Positions 25,554 through 34,919 are shown, counted from the first letter of the stretch. The stretch is 64,000 nt of DNA from Paracoccaceae bacterium (GCA_024636555.1 JAGXGW010000021.1:1-64000); one strand, 5' to 3'. Numbers and translations are program-made. Notes: generated by a model not told the origin, from the sequence alone.

Positions 25554-27836
25554 TCAATATCCTTCATGGGGATCGAATTTCGTGTATCGCTTGAGCTTTT
25601 TCATGTCGGTCTTGTTCAAAACCGTCCCCAAAAGTTTCTGGGACAGACCCGGATTGGCCGACAGGGTGTTACGGAAATGGTCTTTGTGGATCGCGCCCCA
25701 TTCCAGCACGGCGACCATGCCATCCATCACCGGCTGCAAGGCCCGTGCATCGGAGACCGGCCCCAGCGGAGCCAGATCTATGATCATCAGATCGAAATGC
25801 TGGCGTGCATCGTTCAGGATATTGCGGAACGCAGGACTCGCCGCGATATCGCCCGCGCTGGGATCGTCGGGGGCAAAGCTGGACGGCAGGACTGTCAGCC
25901 CCGTCCCCGTCTCGCGGCGCAGCGCCTGCCGCCAGTCGGTGCCCTCGTGCAACACCTCACGCAACCCGACCTCCGACAACAGGCCCAGCCTGCGGCTGAG
26001 ACCGGACGTGCGCAAATCCCCGTCGACCAGCAACACCGAGCGCCCCGACGCCGCCGCCAGTGCCGCAAGATTTGCGGCGACAGAGCTTTTGCCCTCGCCC
26101 GGCCGGATCGACGCGACACCCAGCACATAGCCGGGCCTGTCCTTGGCCGCCGTTTCGCAGGCCACGCGAACATTGCGCAGCGTTTCGGTGTATTGGGAGC
26201 GCGGTGATGCCAGCGCGGCAAAGGCATAGTCAAAGCTCTCCTGACGATCCCCCTGCCCCGTTTCGGGCGGCGGCAACATCTCCGTCTCCGCCTCCGGGAC
26301 GGCGTCCTCGGCCATCAGCGGCAGATAGCCGAAGAAGGGCCGCATGCTGACATCCTGCACATCGTCCTGTGTGCGGATAACGCTGTGTTTGCGGGCACGG
26401 AGTATGGATAGAAAGGCACCCACGAAGGCCCCCAGCACCAGCATCAATGCCAGAACGACAGCTTTTCGCGGCGCGATCTGTGCCTTCGGAACTTCGGCCT
26501 CGGACAAAACGCGCACATTGGTGACGGGAAAGGTCTGGGTCTGTTCCAGATCCCTGAGGCGCTCCAGATAGGTCTCGTTCAGCGTGTCGAAAATCTCGGC
26601 CTGCCGCTCGAATCCCTGCAACTCCACCCGCGCTTGCGACAACTCGAGGTTCTCGGCCGATATCTCGGCGATGCTGTCGCGCAAATTGCTGACCTGCGTC
26701 TCCAGCGTCCGCACCGTGTTGAGTGACCGGTCATGCATCCGCTGCATCTCGCGCCGCAGGGCAGCCCCCTCGGCCTCAATCCGCGCGCGCAGCTGCACCG
26801 CCTCGATATGGTCGGGGCCATTCTGGCGCTCCACCTCGTTCAGGCGCTGGAGCAGGGTCAGGATCCGCTGCTCGCTCACCGAGAATTCGCCATCCGGAAT
26901 ATGCGCGCTGGCCACACCGCTTTCGACGAACTGGATCGGCTCCATCTCGCGCAACTCGGCATAGACGCTGCTCAGCGCCCGCGTCCGCGCAAGTTCGACA
27001 ATCGCCGCCGCCAGATCCGTCGTCAGTTGCGAGATTGTCTGCACCGTCAACGGATCGCCCGCCACCGTCAGCAACCCGTGCCGCGCGCGGAATTCCTCCA
27101 CCCGCAGCATGGCCTCGGTCGAATTCTCCTGAATGATCAAAAGCCTGTCGCGCAGCCAGTCCAGCACGCGGGCCGAGGCGTCGACATTGCCGATAAGCTG
27201 ATCCGAAAAGAAGGCCGCCCCATAGGCATTGACCACAGCCGCCGCCAAAGCCGGATCGGTGGAATCGTAGCGGATGGAAAACGCGGAACTGCGCCCTTCG
27301 CGCCGCACGACGATCGCTTGGCGCAGTGCATCCGCCGCCGCGATCTGTTTTGCCCTTTCATCGGGCGGGGCGGAGGCCTGCGGTTCCTGCCCTGAGGGAA
27401 TCAGGCCCGCGATCATGCCCCGCACTTGCTGCACACCTTGCGCGATAGGCGATTGCGCGGGGGCGATGAAGGCGTCCACCTCGTGCAGGTTCAGATCCTG
27501 CACCACGGTCAGCGCCAACGCCTGCGATTCCAGCAGCTTCTGCGCGCTTTCCAGCATCACCTCGTTCTGACCGAGAGTGGAGGGCCGACCATCCGCTGCC
27601 ACCGTGATCTCGTCCACGATCATCACCTGTACCGCTGCACGGTAGGTGTTGGGCGTGATCACGATATAGACCACCCCCAAAGCCAATGCTGCGAGAATGG
27701 TGAACACCATCAGCGCTTTGTGACGCCACATGGCGGACAGCACCGCCGTCAGGTCCACCTCCGGCGCGCGGCGCGGCCGGCTTGATGGCGGCAGGCCGGG
27801 GTCGCTGTCGTCAAAGCGCATCAGCATTCGGTTCAC
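25554..27836 (-). CDS. exoP: Wzz/BY-kinase exopolysaccharide co-polymerase, ExoP-like
   Basis: A 760-residue protein. The first membrane helix is at about 40-60, followed by a long periplasmic coiled-coil region, a second helix near 450-470 and a cytosolic BY-kinase domain. The kinase has Walker A RPGEGKSSVAANLA, Walker A' VLLVDGDLRTSG and Walker B LMIIDLAP. It controls chain length and polymerisation with ExoQ and ExoF. The C-terminal tail has only two tyrosines (KRYTKF and the final EGY), fewer than the Tyr-rich cluster of classical BY-kinases. The GTG at 27836 overlaps the exoA stop (GTGA) and has GGAGAGG upstream, so it is preferred over ATG 27827. Confidence 0.87.
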   Translation of the reverse strand: MNRMLMRFDDSDPGLPPSSRPRRAPEVDLTAVLSAMWRHKALMVFTILAALALGVVYIVITPNTYRAAVQVMIVDEITVAADGRPSTLGQNEVMLESAQKLLESQALALTVVQDLNLHEVDAFIAPAQSPIAQGVQQVRGMIAGLIPSGQEPQASAPPDERAKQIAAADALRQAIVVRREGRSSAFSIRYDSTDPALAAAVVNAYGAAFFSDQLIGNVDASARVLDWLRDRLLIIQENSTEAMLRVEEFRARHGLLTVAGDPLTVQTISQLTTDLAAAIVELARTRALSSVYAELREMEPIQFVESGVASAHIPDGEFSVSEQRILTLLQRLNEVERQNGPDHIEAVQLRARIEAEGAALRREMQRMHDRSLNTVRTLETQVSNLRDSIAEISAENLELSQARVELQGFERQAEIFDTLNETYLERLRDLEQTQTFPVTNVRVLSEAEVPKAQIAPRKAVVLALMLVLGAFVGAFLSILRARKHSVIRTQDDVQDVSMRPFFGYLPLMAEDAVPEAETEMLPPPETGQGDRQESFDYAFAALASPRSQYTETLRNVRVACETAAKDRPGYVLGVASIRPGEGKSSVAANLAALAAASGRSVLLVDGDLRTSGLSRRLGLLSEVGLREVLHEGTDWRQALRRETGTGLTVLPSSFAPDDPSAGDIAASPAFRNILNDARQHFDLMIIDLAPLGPVSDARALQPVMDGMVAVLEWGAIHKDHFRNTLSANPGLSQKLLGTVLNKTDMKKLKRYTKFDPHEGY

Positions 27837-28918
27837 TGGTCCTCTCCTCTCATGGGGTGTCCGGCCCGGCGCGATCCGGCACGCTGCCGCGCGCCCTGCG
27901 TCACCAACCGCCACCAGAAACCGAAGGACCACGCCATTTGCATCACCGCGCCCGCGACGCCGCTGAAAGCGATCCGCGCATCACGCGCGCGGAGAGCCAC
28001 CAACAGCCCTGCGAGCAGACAGGCCAAACCCCAAAGCGCCAGCGGCAGGATCAACAGTTCCGCCACAGGCGCAAAGGCCGCAAGAGAGGCAAGCGGGGCC
28101 AGCCCGATCAGGATAAGGTGACGCGGGCGGATACTGCCCGGATGCTTGAAAGCCGTGGCACATCTGCCTGAACCGAAACGGAAATACTGCCGCGCCAGCG
28201 CAACCAGATTGTCGCGCGGGAAATAGTCCATCTGCGTCGCGCCCGTCAGCCAGATGCGATGGCCCGCCTTGGTTAGCCGCTGGTCAAGCTCGGCATCCTC
28301 GTTATGGCTGAAGCTCTCGTCATAGCCGCCCACCGCCTGAAAGGCTGAGACCCGCATCAGCGCATGATGGCCATGCTCCACAAAACGCCCCTGCCCGCTG
28401 CCGCGATGGGCCGAGCCGCCATTGCCGAAAAAGGCGTTCTGCGCGGCGGTGATGTTGCGCTGCATGAAGCCCGCGCCCACGGCCCGCATCCTGACCACGA
28501 CACTGTCGGCCTTGGTCTGCTGCGCCTCGGCCAGCAGCGTTTCGCAGTAATCCTCGGGATAGGCCGCATGCGCGTCAATCCGGATGATCCAGTCGATCTG
28601 CCCGCCAAATTGCGCGACAGCAAGGTTGATCGCCGCCGCCTGCAAGCGTTGCGGATTGGGCAGCAGGACGATCCCGCCGTGTTGCGCCGCCTCGGCCCGG
28701 ACAAGGTCGCATGTCCGGTCGGTCGAGCCGCCATCGACCACAACGATCAACGCGCCAAGACGCGCGGCCCCTGCGCGCAGGCTGCGGATGACGTCCACGA
28801 TATGCGCGGCCTCGTTCAAGGTCGGGATCACGATGATGATCCGCCCCTCAGGGGTCTCCTCGGCGCGCGGCGGCACAGTCACGGGCGCAAATTCTGTACG
28901 GGTCATGATACGGGTCAT
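27833..28918 (-). CDS. exoA: glycosyltransferase family 2, ExoA-like
   Basis: A 361-residue membrane-associated GT2. Its landmarks are IIIVIPTLNEAAHI, VVVDGGSTDRT, NPQRLQAAAINLAV, the metal-binding WIIRIDAHAAYPEDY, GSGQGRFVEHGHHALM, GGYDESFSHNEDAELDQRL, and two or three C-terminal hydrophobic helices. ExoA transfers the first glucose (beta-1,3) onto the ExoY product; the VDGGSTD and IDAHAxYP signatures match that clade. The ATG at 28918 overlaps the exoL stop by 4 nt and its own stop overlaps the exoP GTG. Confidence 0.83.
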   Translation of the reverse strand: MTRIMTRTEFAPVTVPPRAEETPEGRIIIVIPTLNEAAHIVDVIRSLRAGAARLGALIVVVDGGSTDRTCDLVRAEAAQHGGIVLLPNPQRLQAAAINLAVAQFGGQIDWIIRIDAHAAYPEDYCETLLAEAQQTKADSVVVRMRAVGAGFMQRNITAAQNAFFGNGGSAHRGSGQGRFVEHGHHALMRVSAFQAVGGYDESFSHNEDAELDQRLTKAGHRIWLTGATQMDYFPRDNLVALARQYFRFGSGRCATAFKHPGSIRPRHLILIGLAPLASLAAFAPVAELLILPLALWGLACLLAGLLVALRARDARIAFSGVAGAVMQMAWSFGFWWRLVTQGARQRAGSRRAGHPMRGEDQ

Positions 28919-30090
28919 CCGGCCAACTCCACCACCTGCGGTCCGGCATCCGCTGCCGTTGCGCGCCGTCCCGCCAGAACATCCACCAGCCGGACACAAT
29001 CGGCACGGGTCATCCGCCACGCTGCGGCACCTTTTCCCGCGACCTGCGCGCGCAACCGGCCCAGCCTTGCATGATTGACGCCGTCCAGACATGCGGAGAC
29101 GTGGTCTGCATCAAGCGCGCTTACCAACAGCCCAAGACCCGCCCGCGACAGGTAGTGCCCCGTCTCGGTCCCTTGCAGCGCCAGAGGCACCACGCCATGC
29201 GCGCCGCTTTCATAAAGCCGGTTGGGCAGCAGCCAGTCGGAATTCGCCCCCGCGTCCATCCGGTCGATCAGCCATGCGATATCAATCTCGCCATAGATGC
29301 GCGGCAGGTCATCGGGGTAGGTATAGGGCCCGAGAAACGCGATATGCGGATTGGCCTGCACGATCCGGTGGAAGCCGGGGATGCTGTCCAGCGCAGGTTT
29401 GCCCCGCAGCACCAGCTTGATCCGCCCGTCGGCCCTGCGGCAGACCTCATCCAGACAGCGCAAGGATGCGGCGCATCGCAAGATCCCGAACCACCCGATG
29501 GTGAGTGGACGATCCGCAGGATCTTTCAGCGGCGGCGCGGGCGGCGCGGTCTCCGCCTGTGACGGGTCCCAGAACTTGTTTTCCACAAGGATCGGCACCG
29601 ATCCGATCTGCTGATAGCGGTGCAGATATTCATCCCTGAACCGCATGGAGGATACCACGACACGGTCCACATTCCGGCACAGCCTGCGCTCGACGAACCG
29701 CATCGCCGACGACACTGCCCCGGTGCCGACCATCAACCGGTGCACGTCCAGCACCTCGTAGATCAAGCGCGGTCTGCGGCCATGCCCGAACAGGGTCCGG
29801 ACGCGCTGCGCCAAGGGCAACATCTCAAGGCTGCGCACAAGAATGACATCGGGCGCATCGCCTTTTGCGATCTGTTTCGCGTGACGCAGCACCTGCGCCG
29901 CGCTCCAGGCCCGCTGCACGAACCTGCCGTTATAGGTCTGCGCCAGCACCCGCGCCGGCCGCGCGAGCGGAGCCGTGCCACGCCGGAATCCGGCCAGGTC
30001 CACCACGGCCCCGCCTGTTTCCAGCATGCTGACGCGCCGCCCCGTGGCCGGATCGTCAAGGTCATGCACAAGATAGAGGATTCTGGTCAT
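28915..30090 (-). CDS. exoL: glycosyltransferase family 4, ExoL-like
   Basis: A 391-residue GT-B enzyme. The N-terminus ILYLVHDLDDPATGRRVSML with GGAVVDLAGFRR, and the C-terminal nucleotide-sugar half (LTIGWFGILRCAASL, LVLRGKP, LPNRLYESGAHGVVPLAL) fit the ExoL group. ExoL adds the second glucose (beta-1,4) in succinoglycan assembly. It is coupled on both sides by ATGA overlaps, with the exoO-like gene upstream and exoA downstream, and the exoA/exoL adjacency is also found in rhizobia. The linkage made here is inferred. Confidence 0.75.
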   Translation of the reverse strand: MTRILYLVHDLDDPATGRRVSMLETGGAVVDLAGFRRGTAPLARPARVLAQTYNGRFVQRAWSAAQVLRHAKQIAKGDAPDVILVRSLEMLPLAQRVRTLFGHGRRPRLIYEVLDVHRLMVGTGAVSSAMRFVERRLCRNVDRVVVSSMRFRDEYLHRYQQIGSVPILVENKFWDPSQAETAPPAPPLKDPADRPLTIGWFGILRCAASLRCLDEVCRRADGRIKLVLRGKPALDSIPGFHRIVQANPHIAFLGPYTYPDDLPRIYGEIDIAWLIDRMDAGANSDWLLPNRLYESGAHGVVPLALQGTETGHYLSRAGLGLLVSALDADHVSACLDGVNHARLGRLRAQVAGKGAAAWRMTRADCVRLVDVLAGRRATAADAGPQVVELAG

Positions 30091-31436
30091 GCCCCCTCCG
30101 CCGTCAAAACGCGATGGGATGCATCGTGCGTGGCAACATAGCCCTCGGGCACAACTCTGGCCGAGCGCCAGCGTGGTACCAGCCCCAAGGCAAAGGCCCC
30201 GGCCCGGTCCAGTGCGAGGATATCAAGGTCATATTCGCAGGATAGATCGGCAAGATAGGCCCATGTCTCCGCAGCCGAAGGCAGCCAACCGCTTTCGGGC
30301 ATATCGGGCACGGTCACGATGCGGGCATCGGGATAAGCCTCCTGTCGGGCCTGCGCGCTGCCACCCAGAACAAGGCTCAGCCGCTGCCTTTCAGGAGACG
30401 GTCGCCGCAGACGACGGCTGCTGCGCTCATAGATGCTCTGCCCCAGAAAGCGCAGACATGCGGGACGCCGCGCCAGCAGTCCCAGCGCCGTGGGCATCGC
30501 GCCCCCGCGGATCGCCTCGACGATGCGGCCATATTCCAGTTGCGCGCGCGTCTGGGCCAAGCGCTCCTCGACAGCGCGGACCAGATCCTCCTGTCCAGCA
30601 ACCTGCTGCAACTGCCGCTCCTGCGCCGCGATCATCAGGCGCAGCTTGGCCACGCTCAGCCGGTACGAGGCCGAGGCGCTGTGACGCCGGTAGAGATACA
30701 TCGCATCCGGGATCACCATGAAACGCGCCCCCGACAACAACAGACGAAGATAGAAATCATGGTCCTCGTCGATCAGCAGCGTCTCGTCGAACCGCGTCGC
30801 GCCAAGGGCCGCGCGCCGGATCAGCGGCTTGAGATAGCCCAGAGAAATGGTTTCCGTGCCGTTCTGACTGCTGCTGACCGGGCTGCGCTTGTCCAGACTG
30901 CCACTTTCCAGACTGCCACTGACCAGCATGACCGAATCAATCTGCCTTGGTGCTGTCAGCCGCACATCTTGCAACAGGGTCTTGTTGCGCTCCAGAGGAT
31001 CGTCGCCGAAAAAGATGATGTCATCGGCCACCATGTCGGCGTCCAAGGTCTGGGCCGCGTGCAACATGCGGGCGAAACGCTCCGGATGGATGATGTCATC
31101 GGAATCGACAATCGCGACCCATGCGCCAGTGGCCGTGGTCATGGCACGGTTGCGCGCCGCCGCCGGCCCCGACGGGGCGTCATTCTCGAGCAGGATCAGG
31201 CGCGGATCTGTTGCCATCTCCTCGCGGATGATGCGGCAACTGTTATCAGTGGATCCGTCATCCGAAATGATCAGTTCAAGCCTGTCATGGGTCTGGCTCA
31301 GAACAGACCAGATCGCGTGCCGGATGTAATCCTGCCCGTTCAGATTGGCCATCAGAACCGAGATCAGCGGCCCATCGGCCCCTTTGTCCGCCCTTCCCGG
31401 CGCGTCCGCCTGCGGCAGCGTTGCGATGTCAGACAT
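30087..31436 (-). CDS. glycosyltransferase family 2, ExoO-like, with C-terminal extension
   Basis: A 449-residue protein. The GT2 domain (about 22-260) shows ISVLMANLNGQDYI, LIISDDGSTDNS, AAARNRAM and the DxD motif AIVDSDDIIHPERF. The catalytic base region is LLIDEDHDFYLRLL. The rest, about 180 residues, has no recognised domain and is Arg- and Leu-rich. ExoO adds the fourth glucose (beta-1,6) in succinoglycan, and this gene is the best candidate by position. A 15-bp tandem duplication yields SGSLESGSLD near residue 177. It starts the run of coupled genes O-L-A-P-K-Q, 71 bp downstream of exoF. Confidence 0.7.
   Translation of the reverse strand: MSDIATLPQADAPGRADKGADGPLISVLMANLNGQDYIRHAIWSVLSQTHDRLELIISDDGSTDNSCRIIREEMATDPRLILLENDAPSGPAAARNRAMTTATGAWVAIVDSDDIIHPERFARMLHAAQTLDADMVADDIIFFGDDPLERNKTLLQDVRLTAPRQIDSVMLVSGSLESGSLDKRSPVSSSQNGTETISLGYLKPLIRRAALGATRFDETLLIDEDHDFYLRLLLSGARFMVIPDAMYLYRRHSASASYRLSVAKLRLMIAAQERQLQQVAGQEDLVRAVEERLAQTRAQLEYGRIVEAIRGGAMPTALGLLARRPACLRFLGQSIYERSSRRLRRPSPERQRLSLVLGGSAQARQEAYPDARIVTVPDMPESGWLPSAAETWAYLADLSCEYDLDILALDRAGAFALGLVPRWRSARVVPEGYVATHDASHRVLTAEGA
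30892..30921. repeat. 15-bp in-frame tandem duplication inside the exoO-like gene
   Basis: The 14-mer TCCAGACTGCCACT appears at 30892-30905 and again at 30907-30920. This makes two 15-bp units that differ only in the last base. In the protein they give SGSLE then SGSLD. It looks like a slipped-strand duplication that kept the frame, in a loop between the DxD motif and the catalytic-base region. Confidence 0.8.
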
Positions 31437-31507
31437 AAGAAAGATCTTCCTTCAAAACAGGTTCCGGCGCGCCGCTCATGGCCGCGCGCCCGATCTTGGG
31501 TTGCGGT

Positions 31508-32764
31508 TCATTGCGAAGGCGCGCCAGTACCATCCAGCAAACGTGTCGCGCGCATCGCCGGGGCATCGACATGCACAACATCCCCCGGTGCCAGAACTGT
31601 TTGCTCGCCCGACAGTTCCCGCGTACCTGTCCGGCCCTGACGCGTGATGGTCACGGTCAGCGCCTCTTCCGCACCGCCCAGTTCCTGCTCGGACAGAGAC
31701 ATGCCCGTCTCTGCGACAGCGATCCGCTGTTGGGTCTTGAGCGTGGTCAGAACGCGCTCAAGCTCGCTCTCCACCTTCTGCAACTCGCGCATATCCTCCA
31801 TCCATTCGCGGTCGCGCAACGCAACCTTTTCGGCCTCGGCGAGGGAAATTTCCTGTCTGGCTTCAAGGATAGCGGTCGAAATATTCAGAACCTGAGAACC
31901 TGACAGGATCAGGTTGCGCTCGGATTCTGCGACACGTGCGCCAATCGCCAAGCCACCTTCGGCCAGCGACTGCACATTGTCATATTCGCGCTGCGCGCTC
32001 TCCAGCAGCCGCTGTTGCGCGGCGGCACTTTCAATCAGCGCATCAAGTTCGCTTTGCAGCAGCTCGATCTGATTGTCCAATGCGGCCAGTTCGCGGGCGC
32101 GGCGCTCTTGGCGCAACCGCAGCACCTCGTTCTCGCCGTCCACCATATCGCTGTCCAAAGCGGCAGGGTCCAGACCCTGCGGCAAGGAAAGCGAGTCACG
32201 GTCCTCGATCGAGGCCTGAAGCATTGCCCGCCGAATTGCCAACCGCTTTCTCTCAAGGTTCAGCAAGTCGATCGTCCCTTCACGATTGAGAATATCGCGA
32301 AGGTCCAGTTCCGACGATCTGCGCGCCGCCTGTGCAATCAATTGCGCCGCCGTCAGACCGGGCCTGAACGGATACTCGCCGGGGGAACCCACCGATCCGG
32401 TTATATAGACCGGTTGATATGTCATCACCTGAACCGACGCATCAATGGAGGACGCCACTGCAAAACGCTGCTGCAACCGCTCGCTGATCGCCGTCGACAA
32501 TTCCATGGGGGAAAGGAACCGGGCCTCCACTTGTCCGATGAATGGCACGCTGACCATCCCGTCAGAATCGACGGCCAGTTCCGCGCGCATGGATTCCCAT
32601 TCCACGACACGGTTCTCAAGCGGCTGCCATTCCAGCACACGCAATTCCAGCTTGTCACCCGGCCCGATGCTGTAGCTTTCTGAAGTGGCGGAAGTCGAAG
32701 AAATCCCCAGAGCGAAAAGCGTCGCAGCCACCAAAACGCGCATCATCCTCATGATACATTCCAT
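31508..32764 (-). CDS. exoF: polysaccharide export protein, ExoF-like
   Basis: A 418-residue secreted protein. A signal peptide (MRVLVAATLFALGISS) is followed by the poly-export domain YSIGPGDKLELRVLEW. An SLBB-type segment VYITGSVGSPGEYPFRPGLT comes next, then a long coiled coil (about 180-350) and a small C-terminal domain ending in LAPGDVVHVDAP. There is no lipobox Cys, unlike Wza, and the long coiled coil is typical of ExoF/GumB-GumC hybrids. It would form the periplasmic/outer-membrane conduit together with ExoP. ATG codons at 32764 and 32752 could both start it; the second gives the tidier signal peptide. It follows exoY after 28 bp. Confidence 0.83.
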   Translation of the reverse strand: MECIMRMMRVLVAATLFALGISSTSATSESYSIGPGDKLELRVLEWQPLENRVVEWESMRAELAVDSDGMVSVPFIGQVEARFLSPMELSTAISERLQQRFAVASSIDASVQVMTYQPVYITGSVGSPGEYPFRPGLTAAQLIAQAARRSSELDLRDILNREGTIDLLNLERKRLAIRRAMLQASIEDRDSLSLPQGLDPAALDSDMVDGENEVLRLRQERRARELAALDNQIELLQSELDALIESAAAQQRLLESAQREYDNVQSLAEGGLAIGARVAESERNLILSGSQVLNISTAILEARQEISLAEAEKVALRDREWMEDMRELQKVESELERVLTTLKTQQRIAVAETGMSLSEQELGGAEEALTVTITRQGRTGTRELSGEQTVLAPGDVVHVDAPAMRATRLLDGTGAPSQ

Positions 32765-32792
32765 CCGTGCCTTGAAAAAATACCGGTGCCGT

Positions 32793-33518
32793 TCAATAGG
32801 AACCGCTACCAGACACCGCGACAGGCACCGTTTTGATGATCAGAGCGATATCGGTCAGCATCCCCCAATGCGTGACGTAATAACGGTCAAAGGCCACCCG
32901 TTTCTGATAGGTGGAATCACTGCGCCCGCTGACCTGCCATAGGCCTGTCAGTCCCGGACGCGTGCTCAGATAGTGCCGCAGCGAATATCCGTATTTCTCG
33001 TACTCGACCTTCTGGATCGGTCGCGGGCCAACGAAACTCATGTCACCCATCAGAATATTGAAAAGCTGCGGCAATTCATCAATGCTGTATTTCCGGAGCA
33101 CATGCCCCAGCGGGGTAATGCGCGGATCGTTCTTGATTTTCTGGTTCTGCTTCCATTCAAGCGCCGCATGCGGGTTCTCGGAAAGGTAATTCTGGAATAT
33201 CACCTCGGAATCCGGAACCATGCTGCGGAATTTCCAGCACTTGAATGTTTTACCAGAGAATCCGACCCGCTTGTGCCCGAACAGCGCCGGCCCACCGTCC
33301 GACAGCCTGACCGCAAGGGCCACGCAAATCAGAAGTGGCGACAGGATGATGATCGCCATCAAGGCAACAACGAAATCGAACACCCTCTTCAATGCACCGC
33401 CGCAGGGCTGTTCCATGCGGGAGACGGGAATTGCGGCGAATGGGTATTTCACTGCATCCTCCCGTTGTTTTCTATCGTAAATCTGGTCCATCATTTCGGC
33501 TATCAGACTCCCTGCCAT
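32793..33518 (-). CDS. exoY: undecaprenyl-phosphate sugar-1-phosphate transferase, ExoY-like
   Basis: A 241-residue priming transferase of the polyisoprenyl-phosphate hexose-1-phosphate family. It shows the membrane hairpin FDFVVALMAIIILSPLLI, then GPALFGHKRVGFSGKTF, KCWKFRSMV, the catalytic IDELPQLFNILMGDMSFVGP with RP following, and RPGLTGLWQVSGRS. It loads the first sugar (galactose in rhizobia) on the lipid carrier and so commits flux to this exopolysaccharide. It is the first gene of the long minus-strand cluster and lies beside the AT-rich divergent control region. It is the likely target if the SyrA-like protein at 23092 acts as in rhizobia. Confidence 0.9.
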   Translation of the reverse strand: MAGSLIAEMMDQIYDRKQREDAVKYPFAAIPVSRMEQPCGGALKRVFDFVVALMAIIILSPLLICVALAVRLSDGGPALFGHKRVGFSGKTFKCWKFRSMVPDSEVIFQNYLSENPHAALEWKQNQKIKNDPRITPLGHVLRKYSIDELPQLFNILMGDMSFVGPRPIQKVEYEKYGYSLRHYLSTRPGLTGLWQVSGRSDSTYQKRVAFDRYYVTHWGMLTDIALIIKTVPVAVSGSGSY

Positions 33519-33944
33519 AGCTTCCGCCCGGTTTCTCGGCTCAAGACCCGGTCACGCTCATCTTCGTCAAACGACAAATGAAAGCGTCCGGCGTGGCGAA
33601 AGCCTGTGGTTGATTTTGAAGAAAAAGGTATGTCACACTCGGAAAGCGGACGTTCAGCGACGACCTTGATTGAACTTAGGTAGCTGTGCTTTCCTTGCAC
33701 ACCGCCGGAATCTACCTAGGGCTGGCAGCTTTATGCTGACGACGTTTCCGCATGAGTAGTTTCCGGCCCTGCCTTCGGCGGATCAAAGTCATATATATAA
33801 TTTTGATGGAAAAAACTCACACAGCCCTGATGAGCGCAGCAATTCGGCAAGGGCAAGATCTTGGGGCGGCCCTCAGGAAGCTTCCGAAATCTGCATGAGA
33901 AGTGGTCAGCTTTAACATAGATTAAAGTGCTTGTTGGACGGGAA
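33519..33944. promoter_or_regulatory. AT-rich divergent control region of the exopolysaccharide cluster
   Basis: No gene is evident in these 426 bp between exoY (minus) and the ParB-like gene (plus). The DNA is markedly more AT-rich than its surroundings. Inverted repeats are TAGGTAG (33677-33683) with CTACCTA (33712-33718), and ATCAAA (33782-33787) with TTTGAT (33802-33807), the latter flanking an alternating AT tract. TTAA-N6-TTAA at 33912-33925 lies just before the plus-strand gene. AT-rich exo promoters are typical targets of MucR/Ros-type zinc-finger regulators in alphaproteobacteria; such control here is inference. Confidence 0.5.
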
Positions 33945-34853
33945 ATGATGTATCGTTATCTTGTAAATTCTTCAAAGCCGCACGCGGCATTCGATTCTCT
34001 TGGAAAAATTTCCTTGAGATTAAAAAAATACGCGCCGGATTGTATTGACTTGCGCGCACGCTTCGATCATCCACTTGTGGCAGTTCACTACAGCCCCGAA
34101 AACAAGTTCTTGCTGGATGTCGAGCTGGATAAATGCCTTGGTCTGCATTCTGCGGCCTTCAGCTGCTCCCCGGCAAGCAACCATCCCTTCATTCGCACGC
34201 TGCGCGCCTATGCTGAAGGCAAGTGCCATGATTATTCACAATCCGCGCTTTTTGACTTTTACGCATCTTTTCAGCCGCAATCCGCGGCGGATGTTGTCGG
34301 ACTTTCGCGTGAGAGCACGCATGCTGCAATCTCAAATCGGCCCGCCTTTGCCAGCGCCCTGCCGTGGGAGCATTTGAGCCCCGAAGAGAACGAGGATTTC
34401 CTCCGCGCGATCTGCGAAAGAGATTATATCGAAAACGGGTTCAAACTTACGGCCGCCGCCGGATGGAAAGGCTGGGGTCCGCTCAGCACTGAAGCCGGAG
34501 AGGCTGAATTCAGCCGTCTGCTGCGCGTTTTCAAAGCGATCGGCACGGACGGCTATCAACGGCATTCCGCCCTTGATGGCGATATCGAAGGGCAGATACT
34601 GCAACATGAGGACCGATACAGAATCCTGATCAGCAGAGGCCAGCATCGCATTGCGGCGCTTGCCGCAACCGGCATGTCAAAGGCCCCTGTCCGTTTTCTT
34701 CCGCAGGTCGTTTCAAGATCGGACGCGGCATTCTGGCCAAATGTCGAGCGGGGCTATTACACGGTAGAGCAGGCGCAATCCGTGTTCGACCGCATCTTTC
34801 ACGGGCATCAACCGTATCAGGCCGCATCGGATGTTGCGAAGCGGATTGCTTAG
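33945..34853 (+). CDS. hypothetical protein with a C-terminal ParB-like fold motif
   Basis: About 302 residues with no family I can name. The C-terminal part contains YRILISRGQHRIAALAATG (about 225-243) followed by APVRFLP. This matches the layout of ParB box II, where YxLIxGxRRxxAAxxAG is followed by a basic or small stretch. The upstream half has none of the classical ParB box I and no helix-turn-helix is visible, so a chromosome-partition role is unlikely; ParB-fold enzymes include kinases and nucleases. The gene is more AT-rich than its neighbours at its 5' end. It sits between the exo promoter region and the flippase gene (66 bp gap). ATG 33945 or 33948 is the likely start. Confidence 0.75.
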   Translation: MMYRYLVNSSKPHAAFDSLGKISLRLKKYAPDCIDLRARFDHPLVAVHYSPENKFLLDVELDKCLGLHSAAFSCSPASNHPFIRTLRAYAEGKCHDYSQSALFDFYASFQPQSAADVVGLSRESTHAAISNRPAFASALPWEHLSPEENEDFLRAICERDYIENGFKLTAAAGWKGWGPLSTEAGEAEFSRLLRVFKAIGTDGYQRHSALDGDIEGQILQHEDRYRILISRGQHRIAALAATGMSKAPVRFLPQVVSRSDAAFWPNVERGYYTVEQAQSVFDRIFHGHQPYQAASDVAKRIA

Positions 34854-34919
34854 ATCAATCGGCCTGAATTTCCCTCACTATAACCCGGATCGGAATGGCC
34901 CCATGGCGGCGAGCAGAAC

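Noticed and set aside
33912-33925. CtrA site TTAA-N6-TTAA before the ParB-like gene
   Set aside because: The spacer is 6, not 7, and the region is AT-rich, so the match is weak; kept only as a note in the control-region entry.
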